Source: CAXXOZ01 sp963676435 (GTDB lineage Bacteria; Bacillota; Clostridia; Lachnospirales; Lachnospiraceae). Taken from it: DNA of 64,000 bases. A program made the translations under genes and the position numbers. Shown one piece after another: positions 30,633 through 38,484 of this stretch (position 1 is the stretch's first letter; each line of letters opens with the position of its first letter). The notes beneath the pieces are model-generated. The model saw nothing but the letters and a program-made list of their open reading frames with translations, did no database searches and was not told the DNA's origin. Location: assembly GCA_963676435.2 (NCBI GenBank), contig CAXXOZ010000018.1, positions 186,001 to 250,000 of the forward strand, given 5' to 3'.

Positions 30633-31277
30633 TTAATCAAATATAGCAGCTTTTGCTAATTCATCTGCTAAATCATTATATTTATCACCTGAGTGACCTT
30701 TGACCTTAATGAATTTTACATTTAAATGAGATTTAATACTGTCATAGAACTGCTTGTAAGCAATTGTTCCTGGTTTATTTGTTTTCCATAGTCCCTGACA
30801 CCATTTTGCAATTCCTTCATAGTCATAATACAAAGTTAAGTTTTTACAATTTTTTGAATAAGCAAAATGCATTGCTGCTTCAGCCCCTTTGATTTCACCT
30901 GCAACATTTCTCATTTCTGCAAGTTCAGTATCATCAATTTTTTCTGAAAAGTGAAGTTCTTCGTTATCGTAAAAAATTACCATACCGTATGAAAAAAGTT
31001 TATTTGAAATGTTATAACTTCCATCAACATATGCAACTGCATTTTGTGAATCAGAAAAAGGTTTTTCCTGAGGACATGGAGTGTTGCTTAATTCATCAAA
31101 TAGTGATAGCTGTTTATAATTCTCGTCAACTCCTGAAAAATCTATTGCCTCTTCATAAGTTTTAAAGCTTTTATATTTTGCGCCAGTATAACCATCAACT
31201 TGAGCCTTACAGTCATTCCAGTTTAGATAAACTCCTGGTTTCCTTCCTACTTTGACTGCGTAAAATTTTTCTGCCAT
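30633..31277 (-). CDS. rnhA: Ribonuclease H1 with N-terminal hybrid-binding domain
   Basis: 214 residues. The N-terminal about 45 residues ('FYAVKVGRKPGVYLNW') form the RNA-DNA hybrid-binding domain of type 1 RNases H. The catalytic domain has 'AVAYVDGSY' (first Asp), 'VAGEIKGAEAAM' (Glu), 'LYYDYEGI' (Asp) and 'KGHSGDKYNDLADELA' (His and last Asp). It removes RNA from RNA-DNA hybrids. A GGGGGA ribosome site precedes the ATG, 13 bases after the stop of the L,D-transpeptidase gene, so the two are probably co-transcribed. Confidence 0.95.
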   Translation of the reverse strand: MAEKFYAVKVGRKPGVYLNWNDCKAQVDGYTGAKYKSFKTYEEAIDFSGVDENYKQLSLFDELSNTPCPQEKPFSDSQNAVAYVDGSYNISNKLFSYGMVIFYDNEELHFSEKIDDTELAEMRNVAGEIKGAEAAMHFAYSKNCKNLTLYYDYEGIAKWCQGLWKTNKPGTIAYKQFYDSIKSHLNVKFIKVKGHSGDKYNDLADELAKAAIFD

Positions 31278-31290
31278 TAAATTCCCCCTA

Positions 31291-32553
31291 TTATGTAATG
31301 TTTATTGTAATTGGTCCATATTCTTTTAAGGTCTCTTCGTCTTTATATATTTCAACAGTTACAGTATAACTACCTGCTGAATTTAAATCATAGCTTCCAT
31401 TTATAATCAAATATTCATCAAGATTATCAGCTCCATCACTAGAAGAAAAGTTTGAAAGTATGTCTTCTTCAGTAGCTCCTATAGCTAAATCAAAAGTATC
31501 AGAACCACTAAGATTTGTTATTGAATACTCTGGTGGCGTAGTTGTGGTTTGTGTAGGCTCTTCTGAATAAACATTTATAGTTAATTGTAATGTGTCGCAT
31601 AAATACCAGTCATCTAGAGTTAAATTAACTTTATATCTTCCAGCTTTATCCATATTGTAAGTGCCATTTATAATAAGTTTATAGGTTAAATTGTTACCAT
31701 AACTATCATGAGCAGTAAAAGTATCAATAATTGTATCTATAGATGTACCTATAGGTACTGAAAATTCAGTATTATCCCCCTCTATTTTTGTGGTGTAAGT
31801 TCTCCAAGGATTATTTTCGTCAGGATCTGTTGGATCCCAATTTCTTAGTGGATGATTATATGGAATAGTTAATAGAGTAGGCTTGCCCAATGGACCTGGT
31901 GAAGAATAATCTTGATATATTGTTACAGGTGTTCCATATGGACAATTATCAAAAATCCATTTAGCATCCGAAGCACAAAGTCGGATACATCCATGTGATG
32001 CCTTATTTCCTAAAATATTATACATATTATAATATAAAGTAGACTTTGATCTTTCGGCATATGGTATTGAATGAAACATTATTCCACCTGTAATTCTTGT
32101 GGCATATTGGGTATAAACATCTCCAATCATTAAACACCATACTGCTTTTCCTTGAAGAGCAAATTCTCCTATTGGAGTATAGGTGTCTTCGCCACCTAAT
32201 CCAGAGGAACATATCATTGCTTTAAAAGGAGTATATTCTTTTTGATCTTCAGTTTTGTATATTGTTACACAGTTTAAAGCTATATTTACCATTATTTTGT
32301 AGCTGGTTTTATTTTCCGTCTCGGTTTCAGTTTCAGTCTCTGATTCAGAGGTCTGAGTTTCCTCACTTGAAAGCTCATCAGTCTGAGCTTTTGTATTATT
32401 AGTTGTAATTTGCTCTGTATAAAGTGGTGAAGGGTTAGCAAGCATTGTAACACCTAAAACCACGCACACAGCAAGACCTGTAACTATAATACCAGTTAAG
32501 ATAACAAGAAACTTACTGGAAAAGAAATTTTTAAAAACTTCTTTTATCTTCAT
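31291..32553 (-). CDS. L,D-transpeptidase (YkuD) with C-terminal Ig-like repeats
   Basis: 420 residues from the ATG at 32553, which has an AGGCAGGT ribosome site; the longer frame from 32622 lacks one. A signal anchor (about 15-38) is followed by a low-complexity Ser/Glu/Thr linker with an alternating TETETETE stretch. The YkuD domain has 'IMFHSIPY' and the catalytic 'SHGCIRL' with Cys. Two C-terminal repeats (around 270-335 and 350-420, each with a 'LIINGxYxxxxAGxY' pattern) look like bacterial Ig-like modules. It makes 3-3 peptidoglycan cross-links or attaches proteins outside the membrane. Confidence 0.9.
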   Translation of the reverse strand: MKIKEVFKNFFSSKFLVILTGIIVTGLAVCVVLGVTMLANPSPLYTEQITTNNTKAQTDELSSEETQTSESETETETETENKTSYKIMVNIALNCVTIYKTEDQKEYTPFKAMICSSGLGGEDTYTPIGEFALQGKAVWCLMIGDVYTQYATRITGGIMFHSIPYAERSKSTLYYNMYNILGNKASHGCIRLCASDAKWIFDNCPYGTPVTIYQDYSSPGPLGKPTLLTIPYNHPLRNWDPTDPDENNPWRTYTTKIEGDNTEFSVPIGTSIDTIIDTFTAHDSYGNNLTYKLIINGTYNMDKAGRYKVNLTLDDWYLCDTLQLTINVYSEEPTQTTTTPPEYSITNLSGSDTFDLAIGATEEDILSNFSSSDGADNLDEYLIINGSYDLNSAGSYTVTVEIYKDEETLKEYGPITINIT

Positions 32554-32689
32554 ATTATCTACCTGCCTTAAAAAGTATGACTTCGTATTATAAATTATAC
32601 TAGGATTATTATGTAAAGGCAAATAAATTATGGTGGTATATATTTATTTTCAGAGTTATAATGTATAAAAAGCAGAAAGGAAAAATTAA

Positions 32690-33208
32690 TTGAAAAGTAA
32701 TATAGTTTTAATTGGAATGTCCGCAGCAGGAAAAAGTACACTAGGAGTAATTGTCGCAAAAAGACTGGGATTAGATTTTCTAGATACGGATCTCTTAATA
32801 CAAAAAAGTGAAAATTCTCTTTTAAGTGAGATTATTGAAAAAAAGGGATTGGATAAATTTTTAGAAATAGAAAATAACATTAATAAGGGAATAAATGTTA
32901 AAAATACAGTGATAGCCCCTGGTGGAAGCGTTGTTTATTGTAAAGAAGCAATGGAGCACTTAAAAAAAGATGGTTTAATTGTCTACCTAGAGGTACCATA
33001 CGATGTTTTAAGAAAAAGGATAAAAAGTACAAAATCTAGAGGGATGGTTATTAGAAAAGATCAAACATTAAAAGACGTTTATGATGAAAGAAAAGTACTT
33101 TTTGAAAAATATGCTGAAATAGTTATTAAAGAAAAAGGAAAAAGAATCGAAGATAATATTGATATTCTTTTAGACAGTTTAAAGGGGAAAATTAACCACT
33201 TGGTATAG
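32690..33208 (+). CDS. aroK: Shikimate kinase
   Basis: 172 residues. Walker A is 'GMSAAGKST', followed by 'DFLDTDLLI', the shikimate-binding Asp segment, and 'APGGSVVYC', equivalent to the GGG motif. 'VIRKDQTLKDVYDERKVLFEKYA' type residues at 125-145 match the family C-terminal part. It phosphorylates shikimate in the chorismate pathway. The start is TTG with an AAAGG site nine bases before. A good TATAAT at 32657-32662 lies upstream but its -35 is poor. No other aro genes are near. Confidence 0.85.
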   Translation: MKSNIVLIGMSAAGKSTLGVIVAKRLGLDFLDTDLLIQKSENSLLSEIIEKKGLDKFLEIENNINKGINVKNTVIAPGGSVVYCKEAMEHLKKDGLIVYLEVPYDVLRKRIKSTKSRGMVIRKDQTLKDVYDERKVLFEKYAEIVIKEKGKRIEDNIDILLDSLKGKINHLV

Positions 33209-33224
33209 AAAATTGACCACTTAG
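33191..33224 (+). promoter_or_regulatory. Direct repeat with 21-base period, candidate LytTR operator
   Basis: TTAACCACTTGGT (33191-33203) and TTGACCACTTAGT (33212-33224) match at 11 of 13 positions and lie exactly 21 bases apart, on one face of the helix. LytTR-family regulators bind paired direct repeats spaced about two helical turns. The repeats sit just upstream of the -35 of the LytTR gene, the usual activator position. The first repeat overlaps the end of aroK. Confidence 0.6.
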
Positions 33225-33233
33225 TTAAATAGC

Positions 33234-33262
33234 ATTTACTTATCCTTTTCCATTGATATAAT
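33234..33262 (+). promoter_or_regulatory. Sigma-A promoter of the LytTR operon
   Basis: TTTACT (33234-33239), a 17-base spacer and TATAAT (33257-33262), 20 bases before the ATG at 33283. The weak -35 fits dependence on an activator bound at the repeats upstream. Confidence 0.65.
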
Positions 33263-33282
33263 GGGATTGTGGAGATGAAAAT

Positions 33283-33741
33283 ATGAAAATTAGAGTAGAT
33301 ATTGATGAAAAATATGAAGGTGAAATAATAATTCAAGTACCTTTTATTGATGAGACAGTGAGTAAAATTCAAAATTCAATTAGAGATATAATTACAGAAA
33401 AAAGAGTTTTTGAATGTTACAAAGGAGAAAGAAATTATTATGTTAAGCTTGAAAATATTTTATTTTTTGAAACAACCGAAAAATTCATAACGGTTCATAC
33501 TGTAGATGATATGTTTCAGACAAAATATCGTTTATATGAATTGGAAGAAAAGTTACCAGGATTTTTTATGAGGGTATCAAAGTCAGCGATTCTAAACATT
33601 AATCATATCTATTCCATAACAAAAAATCTTACTGCTTCAAGTGTAGTTGAATTTAATAAGACACATAAAAAAGTATATGTATCTAGATATTACTATAAAG
33701 CTCTTAAAAGCAGATTAGAAGAAAAGAGGATAAGTTCATGA
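33283..33741 (+). CDS. LytTR-family transcriptional regulator
   Basis: 152 residues. The C-terminal about 100 residues form a LytTR DNA-binding domain: 'YVKLENILFFETTEKFITVHT', 'MRVSKSAILNINHI' and 'KKVYVSRYYYKALK' type segments. The N-terminal 40 residues are not a phospho-receiver domain, so control must come from elsewhere, probably the membrane protein encoded next in a 4-base ATGA overlap. The gene has its own promoter with a likely self-bound operator. This small LytTR plus membrane partner layout is common in Bacillota as an envelope-sensing pair. Confidence 0.88.
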   Translation: MKIRVDIDEKYEGEIIIQVPFIDETVSKIQNSIRDIITEKRVFECYKGERNYYVKLENILFFETTEKFITVHTVDDMFQTKYRLYELEEKLPGFFMRVSKSAILNINHIYSITKNLTASSVVEFNKTHKKVYVSRYYYKALKSRLEEKRISS

Positions 33742-34436
33742 AAAGAAAAAGTCTATTTTGGGGTATTTTATTAATACTTGCGGCTATATTAATAGTTTTC
33801 GGAAGTTTAGGATATTTAAGTGATATTAGTGTATGGAAAATTGTTTTATCTATACTATTTATTGGAATTTTTTTAACAAGTCTTGTAAGGCTTTGGTTTG
33901 TTGGAATATTTTTCCCATTAGCATTTCTTATTATCATGTATGATGTTGTACTAGGGCTTGAAAAATTAACTCCGTGGCCAGTACTAGCGATAGCTTTGTT
34001 AGGAAGTATTGGTTTTTCTTTGATATTTTCTCCATTAAGACGTAAGAAAGAAAGATGCTGTTATAATAACAGCGAATTTAAAGAGGATATTGAAGAAGAA
34101 AATGGAGATTTTGTAGAATGTTTTGTGAAATTTGGATCAAGTGTTAAATATATAAAAAGTGAGAACTTTCAAAAAGCAGTTATAAAATGTTCATTTGGAG
34201 CAATGAAAGTTTATTTTGATCAGGCGAACTTGAATTCAGATTATGCAGAGATAGTATTTGATGTTTCTTTTGGAGGTGTTGAAGTTTATATTCCAAAAGA
34301 ATGGAATGTAATAAATCAAATTGATGCCATGTTAGGTGGTGTTGATGAAAAAGGAAAACGACTAAATAATGAAACCCCAACTGTGGTTTTAAAGGGGAGT
34401 GCTAGTTTTTCAGGAGTAGAGATACATTATATTTAA
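33738..34436 (+). CDS. LiaF-like membrane protein
   Basis: 232 residues. Four membrane helices (about 7-100) are followed by a soluble beta-rich domain with repeated 'FGxxxVYF' and 'FGGVEVYIP' strands ending in 'SFSGVEIHYI'. This layout matches the LiaF transmembrane plus cell-wall-active antibiotic response domain. In LiaFSR systems LiaF holds back the response until envelope damage. Here it is paired with a LytTR regulator instead of a two-component pair, so it likely controls that regulator. It ends at a strong terminator. Confidence 0.78.
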   Translation: MKRKSLFWGILLILAAILIVFGSLGYLSDISVWKIVLSILFIGIFLTSLVRLWFVGIFFPLAFLIIMYDVVLGLEKLTPWPVLAIALLGSIGFSLIFSPLRRKKERCCYNNSEFKEDIEEENGDFVECFVKFGSSVKYIKSENFQKAVIKCSFGAMKVYFDQANLNSDYAEIVFDVSFGGVEVYIPKEWNVINQIDAMLGGVDEKGKRLNNETPTVVLKGSASFSGVEIHYI

Positions 34437-34459
34437 TAAATAATAATAATACAAACCTG

Positions 34460-34497
34460 AAAATACTGCCCTATTATATTTACATGGGCAGTATTTT
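34460..34497. terminator. Bidirectional terminator
   Basis: AAAATACTGCCC (34460-34471) pairs perfectly over 12 bases with GGGCAGTATTTT (34486-34497). It lies between convergent genes, with A-rich and T-rich flanks suited to both directions. Confidence 0.9.
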
Positions 34498-34526
34498 ATG
34501 TATTGTTTAAACAGCAAACCCTTATT

Positions 34527-36323
34527 CTACTTAATCGAAATCAAAAGGTAGAAGCTAGCAAAAAACATTTCTTCCTGGTCATCAACTTCATACCAAAATG
34601 ACTGAATTATAGCTTCTAATTTTGCTGATTCATTTTCTACGGTAGTTGTTGCTTCTTCTAATGTAAGATAATTTTCATACATGTTGTTGTAATCAAAGGA
34701 TTCATATAGTTTTTGAATTGAATCAAGTATATCTAAAGAAATAATGCTGTTACTGTTTTCATCTAAAACATAAACAATACCGTTTTCCTGACCATTAGCA
34801 TAGGTAACTGTGTATGTATTTCCATCTATTTCAATAGAATTTGGTTCTGTATCAGCATTATCCTCTCTATCAGAGATATTTAGATATGATAGTATCATGT
34901 AATCATACCCTGACACATCTATAGCAATTCGTTCATCCAAATTTCCACCACCGTATCTATACTCATCTTCTATATCATGATAATAGTAAGGATCAAAGCC
35001 AAAAACGACTTTAAAGTCTTCGTACATATTAAAGTCATCTTTTAAGAAAGAAACTTCATTATCGTATCCCATGGAAAAAATATATTCAACTGCCTGTGTG
35101 ATTTTTTGCATATCTGACTCATTGATGTCAGGATTAGGAACAACCTCTTCGTTTATAAGCATTGAATTTTCTTCTAAAACTTTTTCAAGCATATTTATCT
35201 GAGTTCTTTTTCCAGTTGAAAACGCATCAATAGGTGGAATTATGGAAATGATTAGTAGTCCAATAAGAATTGGTGCGATTAATCCGTTTTTCTTAATAGA
35301 AATTATACTGAAAATTATACCAGAAGTAAGAGCGAAAAGACCGTAAAGTATAACATAATACCTTGTGAAAGGTAGTCCGTTATCTCCGACTTTCAATACC
35401 GAAGCAATTGTCTGAAATAGAACTATTGGTATTAATACCTTTGGAAATATCATTCGGAATAATTTTACCAGCTTATTACCTAGTGTACTTGATAAGATGT
35501 ATAATACAATAACAACTATAGAATATGAAACAAGCATTGGTTCTAAAAGACTATTTCTCCAAAATTCGTCTGTAAAATTAATTATTATATAAATTAATAA
35601 GATTAATGTAAAAACAGATGCAAGAGGAATGAGAATATATGAAATAAGGATTTCTAGAAACTTACCACAGGAAATCATTTTTTCAATATGCTCATTTTCT
35701 TCTTTGGTTTGATCGTTTTTATTATATGAAGGTATAAGTGATAGGAAATATAGTGAAGCAAAAAGAATATAAATAATACTGGTACTTTGCATATATGCTT
35801 TTTCATCTACTGCAAACAAGAGGTTGTCAATTGCTGCAATAATTAAGCTAACACCTCCAAATAATACAGAAGCGAAAAAAACAGCGATGAAAAGGGATTT
35901 GAAAGCTACAAGAAAGCTTTCGTTAAAGTTGAATTTTGTTTTTATTATTGGAATCCAAATAAAAGCAATTAGTAAAGCGAATAATACTATTGATGCTCTG
36001 ACAATCATTATTGTGTTCATATCCTGATTGTGAATAAAAGCAAAGTAGTAGGCCGCAGTTAAAGCTAAAGCTATTGCCATGGATAGTATTCTTTTAATTA
36101 TACCACTGAAATATTTTTCATATACTACTTGAGCCACAATAGCAAAAAAAGCACCAACAAACAGAATTAAAACATATTTTCCTAACTCGTTAATACTTTC
36201 TTGAGAAATATTTATTGAATTTATAATAGCTGCTAAGACAAGAAAAATGGTGGTTAGTAAAAATCTGCTTATGGTATCAAAAAAACCTTGAACTCTTGCT
36301 ACGATTTTTTTTATGATTTTCAT
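34527..36323 (-). CDS. DUF4153-like polytopic membrane protein
   Basis: About 598 residues from the ATG at 36323; the ATG at 36338 is part of the GGAGG ribosome site itself. Twelve or so membrane helices fill residues 15-370, and a soluble domain of about 220 residues closes the protein, rich in acidic residues and beta-prone segments. The helix pattern and the stretch 'FNESFLVAFKSLF' are like DUF4153 family proteins of Bacillota, whose function is unknown. It is a single-gene unit between a bidirectional terminator and the glnA promoter region. Confidence 0.7.
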   Translation of the reverse strand: MKIIKKIVARVQGFFDTISRFLLTTIFLVLAAIINSINISQESINELGKYVLILFVGAFFAIVAQVVYEKYFSGIIKRILSMAIALALTAAYYFAFIHNQDMNTIMIVRASIVLFALLIAFIWIPIIKTKFNFNESFLVAFKSLFIAVFFASVLFGGVSLIIAAIDNLLFAVDEKAYMQSTSIIYILFASLYFLSLIPSYNKNDQTKEENEHIEKMISCGKFLEILISYILIPLASVFTLILLIYIIINFTDEFWRNSLLEPMLVSYSIVVIVLYILSSTLGNKLVKLFRMIFPKVLIPIVLFQTIASVLKVGDNGLPFTRYYVILYGLFALTSGIIFSIISIKKNGLIAPILIGLLIISIIPPIDAFSTGKRTQINMLEKVLEENSMLINEEVVPNPDINESDMQKITQAVEYIFSMGYDNEVSFLKDDFNMYEDFKVVFGFDPYYYHDIEDEYRYGGGNLDERIAIDVSGYDYMILSYLNISDREDNADTEPNSIEIDGNTYTVTYANGQENGIVYVLDENSNSIISLDILDSIQKLYESFDYNNMYENYLTLEEATTTVENESAKLEAIIQSFWYEVDDQEEMFFASFYLLISIK

Positions 36324-36391
36324 ATAAAAAACCTCCATATCGTTAATATTATACTTAAATTATAATACTTTTAAGTAGAAATGCAAACTTA

Positions 36392-36420
36392 TTGACAAGA
36401 AAAAGAAAAATTGTTATTCT
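36392..36420 (+). promoter_or_regulatory. Sigma-A promoter of glnA
   Basis: A perfect TTGACA (36392-36397), a 17-base spacer and TATTCT (36415-36420). Transcription from it would start around 36427 and give a leader of about 100 bases. Confidence 0.65.
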
Positions 36421-36433
36421 CTTAAAGAGACAA

Positions 36434-36493
36434 GGGCGTTATCCGAAGGATAAGTGCGCCCATTTTTAGCTGAATTTAAAATATTATTCAGTG
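36434..36493 (+). promoter_or_regulatory. Structured leader RNA before glnA
   Basis: GGGCG (36434-36438) pairs with CGCCC (36457-36461), and inside it TTATCC pairs with GGATAA around a GAA loop. ATTTTT follows, so the hairpin can act as a terminator. A second hairpin, CTGAAT with ATTCAG, follows at 36470-36493. The gene after glnA encodes an ANTAR RNA-binding protein, whose family works on such leaders. I could not find the AnnGnn hexaloop pair typical of ANTAR targets, so the link is tentative. Confidence 0.45.
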
Positions 36494-36527
36494 TAATAAA
36501 AGTCACAAATAGAAGGAGGAATATAAT

Positions 36528-37856
36528 ATGAAATATAGTAAGCAGGAAATTATTAGAATGGTAGCGGACGAAGATGTTGAATTTATCAGACTTCAGTTTA
36601 CAGACATATTTGGTACTATGAAAAATGTTGCAATTACATCAAGCCAACTAGAAAAAGCATTAGACAATAAATGTATGTTTGATGGCTCATCGATAGATGG
36701 TTTTGTTAGAATAGATGAATCAGACATGTATTTACACCCTGATTTAGACACATTTGAAATTTTTCCATGGAGACCACAGCAAGGGAAAGTGGCAAGACTT
36801 ATTTGTGATGTTTACAGACCTGATGGAAAACCTTTTGAAGGAGATCCAAGGTATATATTGAAAAAAGTTTGTGAAAAAGCAAATAAGATGGGTTATTCAT
36901 TCAATGTAGGACCAGAGTGTGAATTTTTCTTATTTAACACAGACGACAATGGAAATCCAACTACTTGCTCACACGAGAAAGCTGGATACTTTGATTTAGG
37001 GCCTATAGATTTAGGAGAAAATGCAAGAAGAGATATTATTTTAAATCTTGTAGAAATGGGGTTTGAAATAGAGGCTTCTCATCATGAAGTTGCTCCGGCT
37101 CAGCATGAAATAGATTTTAAATATGATGATGCAATGAAAACAGCAGATAATATTATGACTTTTAAACTTGCGGTTAAATCCATTGCGAAAAGACATGGAT
37201 TATATGCAACATTTATGCCAAAACCAAAACATGGAATGAATGGTTCGGGAATGCATACTAATATGTCCCTTTCAAAAGATGGCAAAAATGTATTTGCAGA
37301 TGAAAAAGATCCAAATGGTTTAAGTGAGGTAGCATATTCTTTCTTGGCAGGAATTATGGAACATATTAAAGGAATGACTATAATAACTAACCCACTAGTA
37401 AACTCATATAAAAGACTTGTGCCAGGTTTTGAGGCGCCAGTTTATATAGCTTGGTCAGCTACAAACAGAAGTCCTTTAATTAGAATACCAAACAGTAAGG
37501 GAGAAGGCTCTAGAATCGAGTTGAGAAGTCCAGATTCAGCGAGTAATCCATATTTAGCTCTAGCGGTTTGTTTGGCAGCAGGTTTAGACGGTGTGGAAAG
37601 AAAATTAAAACCACCAGCAAGTGTAGATAGAAATATCTTTGAAATGACAAAAGAAGAGCAAATAGAGCTAGGAGTTGAGAGCTTGCCTACAACACTTTTA
37701 CAAGCTATAGAAGAGCTTGAAAAAGATGAACTTATAAAAGAGGTCTTAGGGAATCATACATATGAGAAGTATATGGAAGCTAAGAAGCTTGAATGGCAGG
37801 AATATAGCGGTCAAATTACGAATTGGGAAATAGAACAATTTCTACATAAATTTTAG
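36528..37856 (+). CDS. glnA: Glutamine synthetase, type I
   Basis: 442 residues, the length of GSI-alpha enzymes. Visible are the latch 'MFDGSSIDGF', metal ligands in 'GPECEFFLF' and 'EVAPAQHEIDFKYDDA', the ATP-binding 'MPKPKHGMNGSGMHTNMSL' stretch, 'NPLVNSYKRLVPGFEAP' and 'RIELRSPDSASNPYLA'. It makes glutamine from glutamate and ammonia. The insertion and adenylylation Tyr of GSI-beta are absent by length. A strong AAGGAGG site precedes the ATG. The ANTAR gene follows 37 bases later, pointing to RNA-level nitrogen control. Confidence 0.97.
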   Translation: MKYSKQEIIRMVADEDVEFIRLQFTDIFGTMKNVAITSSQLEKALDNKCMFDGSSIDGFVRIDESDMYLHPDLDTFEIFPWRPQQGKVARLICDVYRPDGKPFEGDPRYILKKVCEKANKMGYSFNVGPECEFFLFNTDDNGNPTTCSHEKAGYFDLGPIDLGENARRDIILNLVEMGFEIEASHHEVAPAQHEIDFKYDDAMKTADNIMTFKLAVKSIAKRHGLYATFMPKPKHGMNGSGMHTNMSLSKDGKNVFADEKDPNGLSEVAYSFLAGIMEHIKGMTIITNPLVNSYKRLVPGFEAPVYIAWSATNRSPLIRIPNSKGEGSRIELRSPDSASNPYLALAVCLAAGLDGVERKLKPPASVDRNIFEMTKEEQIELGVESLPTTLLQAIEELEKDELIKEVLGNHTYEKYMEAKKLEWQEYSGQITNWEIEQFLHKF

Positions 37857-37893
37857 CGCTGCTTTTTAAAAAAACACTAAGGAGGTGGTGTGA

Positions 37894-38442
37894 TTGGTAA
37901 GCATAGTAGTTGCTTTCCCAAACTTGGATAATGCAAAAAATATAAAAAATCTTTTGTTTAGAAGCGGCTATTCTGTTACAGCAGTGTGCACCACAGGGGC
38001 AGCAGCGATAAATGCAGTAGAAAGTTTAGAGTACGGAATACTTATTTGCGGTTATAAATTTAAAGATATGATGTATTCGGAAATAAGAGATTTTTTACCT
38101 GATAATATAGACATGCTTTTGGTTGCATCTCAGGACAAATGGGCAGAATGTACAGGTGACGGAGTTGTCTGTGTTCCAATGCCATTAAAAATAAATGATT
38201 TTGTTAACACAGTAGAAATGATGCATCAGGCTCTTTTTAGGAAAAAGAAAAAGCAAAAAGCAGCACCTAAAAAGAGAAGTGAAGAAGAAATAAAAATTTT
38301 AGATGAAGCAAAGAAGGTTTTGATTGAAAAAAATAATATGACAGAGCCTGAAGCTCACCGTTATATACAAAAAACAAGTATGGATAGCGGTAATTCACTT
38401 TTAGAAACAGCAAGGATGGTCCTTGACATTATGTTGAGATAA
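37894..38442 (+). CDS. ANTAR-domain RNA-binding regulator with degenerate receiver
   Basis: 182 residues from a TTG start with an AGGAGG site eight bases before. The N-terminal receiver-like domain lacks the phospho-acceptor Asp: the strand reads 'YGILICGYKF', and the acidic pair at the first strand is missing ('VVAFPNLDN'). A Lys-rich linker (about 113-130) leads to the ANTAR three-helix domain with 'LIEKNNMTEPEAHRYIQ' and 'ARMVLDIML'. ANTAR proteins bind hairpins in leader RNA and stop termination. Next to glnA it likely controls nitrogen genes; without phosphorylation the signal must differ. Confidence 0.88.
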   Translation: MVSIVVAFPNLDNAKNIKNLLFRSGYSVTAVCTTGAAAINAVESLEYGILICGYKFKDMMYSEIRDFLPDNIDMLLVASQDKWAECTGDGVVCVPMPLKINDFVNTVEMMHQALFRKKKKQKAAPKKRSEEEIKILDEAKKVLIEKNNMTEPEAHRYIQKTSMDSGNSLLETARMVLDIMLR

Positions 38443-38484
38443 AACTAGAATGATATACGAGCAAAAAAAGAAAGGAATGAAGTA

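Noticed and set aside
32290..32350. Short tandem repeat in the L,D-transpeptidase gene
   Set aside because: The alternating Thr/Glu codons encode a normal flexible linker; not evidence of a mobile or variable repeat by itself.
33704..33937. Reverse reading frame across the LytTR/LiaF-like junction
   Set aside because: Antisense to two well-supported genes and lacks a ribosome site.
36421..36465. CRISPR-like or transposon-end inverted repeat
   Set aside because: It is a single hairpin with no spaced copies anywhere in the window and no transposase, so it is read as a leader hairpin.
36427..36527. Glutamine riboswitch before glnA
   Set aside because: The known glnA-type aptamer sequence blocks are not present; only generic hairpins are visible.
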